The notes under the pieces were generated by a model. The model worked only from the letters and a program-made list of their open reading frames with translations, was not told where the DNA came from and did no database searches. From Gammaproteobacteria bacterium (GTDB lineage: Bacteria > Pseudomonadota > Gammaproteobacteria > GCA-002705445 > GCA-002716945): DNA of 64,000 nt. The position numbers and the translations under genes were made by a program. This document shows positions 59,629 to 64,000 of this stretch, in pieces. The DNA is taken from positions 639,605 to 703,604 of the forward strand of contig PBCF01000002.1 of NCBI GenBank assembly GCA_002716945.1. Reading direction: 5' to 3'. Position 1 is the stretch's first letter. Every line of letters begins with the position of its first letter.

Positions 59629-60974
59629 ATTTTCTCTGGTTCTATAATCGTAAAAATAAATTTTTTTGATGTGATGTATTTTTTTGCTACTTCTATAATG
59701 TCTTGTTTTGTAATTTTATCTATATCGTTCAGATATTGATCAATAGTATTCCATTCTATATTTTTTGTTTCAAGAGTACCAATATTCATAGCCTGATAGA
59801 ATAGTGAATCAAATTTATATATATTTTCTGCAATTAATCTGGATTTAATTTGCACAAGCTCTTCGTCTGAAATGCCATCATTTATTAATTTATTAAATTC
59901 ATCTAATATTGCATCTTGTAAAATTTCTGGCTTGGTTCCATCTCTAAGAATTCCTCCTAATGTTATTATATTATTTTCTTTTGGATATGATTCGTAAGAT
60001 ATGAATGTTTCTAAAGCAAGTTTTTTTTCGTCAATAATACTTTTTGTAAATCTAGAAGAATAACCTCCATCCATTAATTCTAGTAACAAATCAAGAGCAT
60101 AGTGTTCCATTTTATTCTCTTTGGAATATTTTGGATTTAGAAATGACATAAGTATTGTTGTTTCACTCACACGTGAATATTTGTGAATAGTGTTATAGTC
60201 AATTTTGTGTCTTGTAGGTTTTATTTGGTGATTTTCTGAAACTTTGGTAATTGCTGAATAATATTTTTCAATCCAATGTTTAGTTTTTTGTCTATCAAAA
60301 TTACCAGCTATTATAAGAATTGCATTTTTAGGTGTATAAAATCTCTGATACCATGACTGTACATCACTAACAGTAAGTTTATTTAAATCATGGTTTGTTC
60401 CTACTATGGGTATACCGTACCCATTATATCCAAAACTCTGTAACAATATTTCTTCAAATGCTAAGGCTATAGGATTATCTTCAGTACGTAATCTTCTCTC
60501 TTCTTTTACTACTTCTAATTCAGTTTTTAATTCATTTGGTTTTAATAATAAATTCACCATTCTATCAGATTCCATCTTTATACATTCCTCCAAATGATCT
60601 TTATGTACTTTTTGATAATATCCAGTGAAATCCCTTCCTGTGAAAGCATTCTCGCTCCCACCTAAATTCTTTATTATTCTCGAAAATTCACCGGGTTTAT
60701 ATTTTGTTGTACCTTTGAACATCATATGTTCCAAAAGATGTGATATACCTGTAATCCCTTCGTATTCATAACTTGATCCAACTTTATACCATGTGCTTGA
60801 AACAACGGCTGGTCCTCTTTTATCTTCCAACAAAATTACTTTTAATCCATTATCTAAATAATATTCCTCTATTCTGTCAGAAAATTTGATTGAGGCGTTT
60901 GCATATGAATTTATACATAAAATTACAATTAATATTAACGTAATAAAATCATTGTTATTGAGAATTCTAAACAT
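59625..60974 (-). CDS. M16-family zinc peptidase, catalytic partner
   Basis: Probable periplasmic zinc protease of the pitrilysin/MPP-beta type. The 449-residue protein has a signal peptide (ILIVILCINSYANA) and the catalytic inverted zinc motif HLLEH near residue 84 in GISHLLEHMMFKGT, with the distal Glu in ELEVVKEERR near residue 158. It probably forms a dimer with the HXXEH-lacking protein encoded next. In many gammaproteobacteria ftsY-ftsE-ftsX lie between this pair and rpoH; here rpoH is immediately divergent. Confidence 0.9.
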   Translation of the reverse strand: MFRILNNNDFITLILIVILCINSYANASIKFSDRIEEYYLDNGLKVILLEDKRGPAVVSSTWYKVGSSYEYEGITGISHLLEHMMFKGTTKYKPGEFSRIIKNLGGSENAFTGRDFTGYYQKVHKDHLEECIKMESDRMVNLLLKPNELKTELEVVKEERRLRTEDNPIALAFEEILLQSFGYNGYGIPIVGTNHDLNKLTVSDVQSWYQRFYTPKNAILIIAGNFDRQKTKHWIEKYYSAITKVSENHQIKPTRHKIDYNTIHKYSRVSETTILMSFLNPKYSKENKMEHYALDLLLELMDGGYSSRFTKSIIDEKKLALETFISYESYPKENNIITLGGILRDGTKPEILQDAILDEFNKLINDGISDEELVQIKSRLIAENIYKFDSLFYQAMNIGTLETKNIEWNTIDQYLNDIDKITKQDIIEVAKKYITSKKFIFTIIEPEKI

Positions 60975-61101
60975 TGGATAAAATTATAACAAAAATATAT
61001 CTTATCTAAATCATCTTTTAAGTATGATATAATTAAGGTCATAAGGTATATTTTTCTAGTTTTTTAAACGTAAAACCTTGAAATAACTAGCTTTTTTATA
61101 C

Positions 61102-61129
61102 TTGAAAAGAGACAAAAAGCCATTATAAT
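61102..61129 (+). promoter_or_regulatory. Strong sigma70-type rpoH promoter
   Basis: TTGAAA (61102-61107, 5/6) and a perfect TATAAT (61124-61129) are 16 bases apart. Transcription would start near 61136, leaving a leader of only 13-19 bases, too short for the long RNA thermometer of Escherichia rpoH. Confidence 0.7.
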
Positions 61130-61148
61130 TAATTCCAAGATAAGGTAT

Positions 61149-62012
61149 ATGATTATGACAAAAGAATTAACTGAATATATGCCACTAGACCTATCAACTG
61201 ATCTTGAATCAGGTGATTCTCTAGATATTTATCTACGTGAATTAAGACAGTCACCATTGCTTACTAAAGAAGAAGAAATTAGCTTGTTTTATAAGTTTCA
61301 CAAATTTAATGATTTAGAAGCAGCAAAAAAAATAGTTGTTTCAAATTTGAGGTTTGTTGTTCATATTGCTAAAACCTATAAAGGATATGGGCTTCCATTA
61401 CTTGATTTAATTCAAGAAGGTAATGTTGGTTTAATGAAAGCAGTAAAAAAATTTGATCCAGAAAAGAAAGTTAGATTGCTTTCTTTTGCAATTTATTGGA
61501 TACGAGCTGAAATTCATGAATTTATTCTAAAGAATTGGAAAATAGTAAAGATAGCAACTACAAAAGCTCAAAGAAAACTTTTTTTTAAACTTAGAAGCAA
61601 AAAAAATGGTAAGACATGGTTAACGAAAAAAGAAACAGAAAATGTTGCAAATGAACTTAACGTTAAACCTGAAACTGTAACCTTAATGGAGTCTAGATTA
61701 AGTGGAACAGATGTTTCTTTTGACCCAATAAATAATGAAGAAACTTCACCTTCGGATTATTTAAGTAATAATAAAGATCCTTCTATTTTGTTAGAAAATA
61801 ATGATACGGATATTCATGATAATATAGAGCTACATAATGCATTATCAAAACTTGATAAGAGAAGTAGAGATATTATCAACCAACGATATTTATCTGAAAA
61901 TAAAGTAACATTGGAAGATTTATCTAAAAAATACAATATATCAAAGGAAAGAGTTAGACAGATAGAAGAAAAATCATTATCTACTTTAAAAAACTCTATG
62001 CTTCTTGCATAA
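61149..62012 (+). CDS. rpoH: Heat-shock sigma factor sigma32
   Basis: Directs RNA polymerase to heat-shock promoters. The 287-residue protein has sigma region 1.2/2 with DIYLRELRQSPLLTKEEE near residue 27, LIQEGNVGLMKAVKKFDP near residue 90, the RpoH box QRKLFFKLR near residue 140 that marks this family, and a region 4 helix-turn-helix TLEDLSKKYNISKERVRQIE near the end (seen as LEDLSKKYNISKERVRQ). ATGs at 61149 and 61155 are both possible; the AAGG site at 61142-61145 better suits the second. It ends one base before the convergent cyoE. Confidence 0.95.
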   Translation: MIMTKELTEYMPLDLSTDLESGDSLDIYLRELRQSPLLTKEEEISLFYKFHKFNDLEAAKKIVVSNLRFVVHIAKTYKGYGLPLLDLIQEGNVGLMKAVKKFDPEKKVRLLSFAIYWIRAEIHEFILKNWKIVKIATTKAQRKLFFKLRSKKNGKTWLTKKETENVANELNVKPETVTLMESRLSGTDVSFDPINNEETSPSDYLSNNKDPSILLENNDTDIHDNIELHNALSKLDKRSRDIINQRYLSENKVTLEDLSKKYNISKERVRQIEEKSLSTLKNSMLLA

Positions 62013-62013
62013 A

Positions 62014-62922
62014 TCAATTCATATAATATATAAAATGATCAATGAGTAGTAATGCAAACAAAATTGCAAGATATGTTATTGAATATTTAAATAGATAAAT
62101 TGCTTTTTCATCCGATTTTGTTACGAATAAAACGTATGATTCATAAACAAATTTAAGTCCAATTATAATTATACCAATCAAATAAAAAATATTACTCAAT
62201 CCAAGTAAATATGGAAAAAGTGTTATGCAAAATAATAGTATTGAATATAATAAAATATGTAATCTTGTAAAATCACATCCATGCGTTACTGGTAACATTG
62301 GTATTTTAGCTTTTTTGTATTCATTATATTTATAAACTGCTAAAGCCCAAAAATGTGGTGGTGTCCAAAGAAAAATTATCAAAAAAAGTAATAACGGGAA
62401 AGAATCTATTTGATTTGTTATTGCAGTCCAACCCAATAGTGGTGGCATGGCACCAGCTATCCCTCCAATAACTATGTTTTGCGAAGTAAGATTTTTTAAA
62501 TAAACTGAATATATCAGAGAATAAATAATAATAGTCAGGAATGTGAGTAATGCAGTCAACATATTCACGTACATTATTAGAATATAAATAGATGATATTG
62601 AAAGACCAATAGAGAAATATATTGCATGGCTTGCTTTAATAGTGCCATGTACTAAAGGTCTATTTTTTGTTCTATCCATTATGCCATCAACTTTTTGGTC
62701 TACCACCTGGTTAATTATTGCTGCTGCAGAAGCTGCAAGACCAATTCCAATACTTGAAATAAAAATCAAATAATAATTTATGTTCATGGAGGTATGAGCC
62801 AATAACATACCAACAATAGCTGTGAACATGATTAACAAATTTACTCTTGGTTTAGTAAGAGATATGAACTCTTTTGTAAGATCATAAATATTATTTGAGT
62901 TAAATATAGTAAGTTTAAGCAT
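62014..62922 (-). CDS. cyoE: Protoheme IX farnesyltransferase (heme O synthase)
   Basis: Adds a farnesyl group to heme b to give heme O, the precursor of heme A. The 302-residue protein has about nine membrane helices, the prenyltransferase motif NQVVDQKVDGIMDRTKNRPL near residue 67, and the second Asp-rich loop near YKYNEYKKAKIPMLPV. Also called ctaB. It follows ctaA on the same strand by 17 bases, so the two steps of heme A synthesis are co-encoded. Confidence 0.95.
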   Translation of the reverse strand: MLKLTIFNSNNIYDLTKEFISLTKPRVNLLIMFTAIVGMLLAHTSMNINYYLIFISSIGIGLAASAAAIINQVVDQKVDGIMDRTKNRPLVHGTIKASHAIYFSIGLSISSIYILIMYVNMLTALLTFLTIIIYSLIYSVYLKNLTSQNIVIGGIAGAMPPLLGWTAITNQIDSFPLLLFLIIFLWTPPHFWALAVYKYNEYKKAKIPMLPVTHGCDFTRLHILLYSILLFCITLFPYLLGLSNIFYLIGIIIIGLKFVYESYVLFVTKSDEKAIYLFKYSITYLAILFALLLIDHFIYYMN

Positions 62923-62939
62923 ATCCTTTAATTATAATA

Positions 62940-63941
62940 TCATTGTATACCCTTGTGTGTCGAATAATATAAGAGGGCTGATAATGATAATAATAATATT
63001 GCAGCATTGACTGTATGAAAAACTGCAATCATTAATGGTAAGCTATATACAACATTTGAGATACCTAATATTATTTGCAGAACAAAGATCGTAAGTATTA
63101 TTAAACCAATTTTTTGAAAAAATTTTTCACTCTGCATATAAAAGACATAAAAAAATAATATACCAAATAAAAAAGTGAGGACAAGCGCCCAAATTCTATG
63201 TATAAAATGTATGGTAATTTTATCATCATTGCTTAAAAATCCACCCTCATAATTTATATCTGGCAAGTTTGTTAACGTGAACGCTTTTATCATATTCATG
63301 TTTTCGGGCCACCATTTTCCTACACATTTTGGAAAATCTGTACATGCTAATGAAGCGTAATTTGTGCTTGTCCAACCACCCAAAAAAATTTGCGTAATTA
63401 ATCCTAAAATACATATAAGAGTGATTGTGATAAGTTTTAAATCATATCCATTTTTATTGATTTCAATAGGATAAAATTGCATACCATTCCAAAAAATTAA
63501 AACTGCAGTTAATATACCCATCATTAAATGTAATGTAACTATTGTTGGCTTAACTAATTCTGTAACTGTCCACATTCCTAATAAAGATTGTATGATAATT
63601 AAGATAACTAATAAGATAGGAATTAAATAAAATCTTGATTCGGAATGTTTGATACTTAAATATGATAATACAAATACATATATTCCAAGAACACCAGCAA
63701 AATATCTATGCAACATTTCCCTATATGCCTTACCTATATCAATATTCGCATTTGGATAAAGAGTATTAGCTTGATGTAATTCTAAATCAGTATCCGGCAC
63801 ACCTAAAATACCATAACAACCTGGCCAGTCCGGACACCCTAATCCAGCATCAGTTAATCTAACCCAAGCCCCTAATGAAATTACTGTTAAAGTAAAAATA
63901 ACTCCAAAAAAACTTAGGTACGCTAGAGTATTCTTTTCCAT
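62940..63941 (-). CDS. ctaA: Heme A synthase
   Basis: Oxidises heme O to heme A for aa3-type cytochrome c oxidase. The 333-residue protein has eight membrane helices in two similar halves; the first half has GAWVRLTDAGLGCPDWPGCYG near residue 25 (seen as LTDAGLGCPDWPGC), the second GGWTSTNYASLACTDFPKCVG near residue 190 (seen as STNYASLACTDFPKC), with conserved histidines in MLHRYFAG, TLHLMMG and FIHRIWA. This is the COX15/CtaA pattern of proteobacteria. The cytochrome oxidase genes probably lie beyond the right edge. Confidence 0.94.
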   Translation of the reverse strand: MEKNTLAYLSFFGVIFTLTVISLGAWVRLTDAGLGCPDWPGCYGILGVPDTDLELHQANTLYPNANIDIGKAYREMLHRYFAGVLGIYVFVLSYLSIKHSESRFYLIPILLVILIIIQSLLGMWTVTELVKPTIVTLHLMMGILTAVLIFWNGMQFYPIEINKNGYDLKLITITLICILGLITQIFLGGWTSTNYASLACTDFPKCVGKWWPENMNMIKAFTLTNLPDINYEGGFLSNDDKITIHFIHRIWALVLTFLFGILFFYVFYMQSEKFFQKIGLIILTIFVLQIILGISNVVYSLPLMIAVFHTVNAAILLLSLSALLYYSTHKGIQ

Positions 63942-63943
63942 GA

Positions 63944-64000
63944 TTAACCAATCCTAGAATGTTTCAATAATTTTTTTAAATCTTTCAGTAATTGTTTTCC
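63944..64000 (-). CDS. C-terminal end of an upstream gene, cut by window edge
   Basis: Only one minus-strand frame stays open from the right edge; it encodes 18 residues, GKQLLKDLKKLLKHSRIG, then a stop two bases before the ctaA start. This basic tail may belong to a cytochrome oxidase assembly gene, which often precedes ctaA, but too little is visible to identify it. Confidence 0.4.
   Translation of the reverse strand, partial: GKQLLKDLKKLLKHSRIG

Noticed and set aside
61041-61150. Direct repeat ATAAGGTATAT at 61041-61051 and 61140-61150 flanking the rpoH promoter
   Set aside because: Eleven AT-rich bases repeated once over 100 bases can arise by chance; the second copy is simply the ribosome site and start codon.

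Overview
This window is a dense, strongly AT-rich stretch (roughly 30% GC by eye, not computed) of a gammaproteobacterial chromosome. The organism looks like an aerobic, sulfur-oxidising gammaproteobacterium of the SUP05/Thioglobus or vesicomyid-symbiont type. That placement is inferred from three things: the sat-aprM-aprB-aprA sulfite-oxidation locus, gammaproteobacterial gene neighbourhoods (ispE/tRNA-Gln/prs, hemA-prfA-prmC, fis-purH-purD, rho-trxA, M16 pair next to rpoH), and low GC. I saw no insertion sequence, prophage, CRISPR array, integrase or toxin-antitoxin pair. About 70 genes fill almost everything, and no gene-free stretch exceeds 300 bases.

Layout. 1-3323 (mainly minus): prs (cut by the left edge), tRNA-Gln, ispE and a TPR lipoprotein. 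3374-14179 (plus): a long co-directional run, hemA-prfA-prmC-gatCAB-mreBCD-rsmJ-ibaG-dinB. 14246-17248: a sulfhydrylase-type Met/Cys enzyme and thiC, tail to tail. 17315-24169: rhodanese, tolC and inner-core LPS genes (waaA, kdkA, a heptosyltransferase, separate hldC and hldA) plus ilvE. 24285-28012: a Fur-box-controlled ferric iron ABC transporter. 28014-31802: an acyl-CoA ligase and groESL, with a CIRCE operator and an intrinsic terminator. 31817-41568: fxsA, cutA, dsbD, aroQ-accBC, fis-purHD, rho and trxA. 41673-49144: the sulfur block, with a divergent PEPCK-like protein of unknown function head to head with sat-aprMBA, then a small unknown protein and a YfcE-type phosphodiesterase. 49141-64000: a nucleotide-sugar-epimerase-like protein, cca, uppP, midA-like, a pterin reductase-like SDR, folK, folB, rpmB-rpmG, a desaturase, mutM, coaD, rsmD, two M16 peptidases, rpoH, cyoE and ctaA.

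How it fits together. AprMBA oxidises sulfite to APS at the membrane, and Sat turns APS plus pyrophosphate into sulfate and ATP. Electrons can reach a heme-A (aa3-type) oxidase, whose cofactor CtaA and CyoE make. Complete LPS inner-core, murein-elongation and iron-uptake functions argue for an envelope-bearing cell that is free-living or only mildly reduced. The genome is streamlined: all ten convergent gene pairs touch, overlap or lie within 6 bases, and most same-strand neighbours overlap.

Most worth a second look: the PEPCK-like protein beside sat, the perfect palindrome in the apr leader, the CIRCE element in a gammaproteobacterium that also encodes RpoH, the split hldE with an A6 tract exactly at the break, a tRNA-Gln without encoded CCA, and lolB and ftsYEX missing from neighbourhoods where they are normally found.
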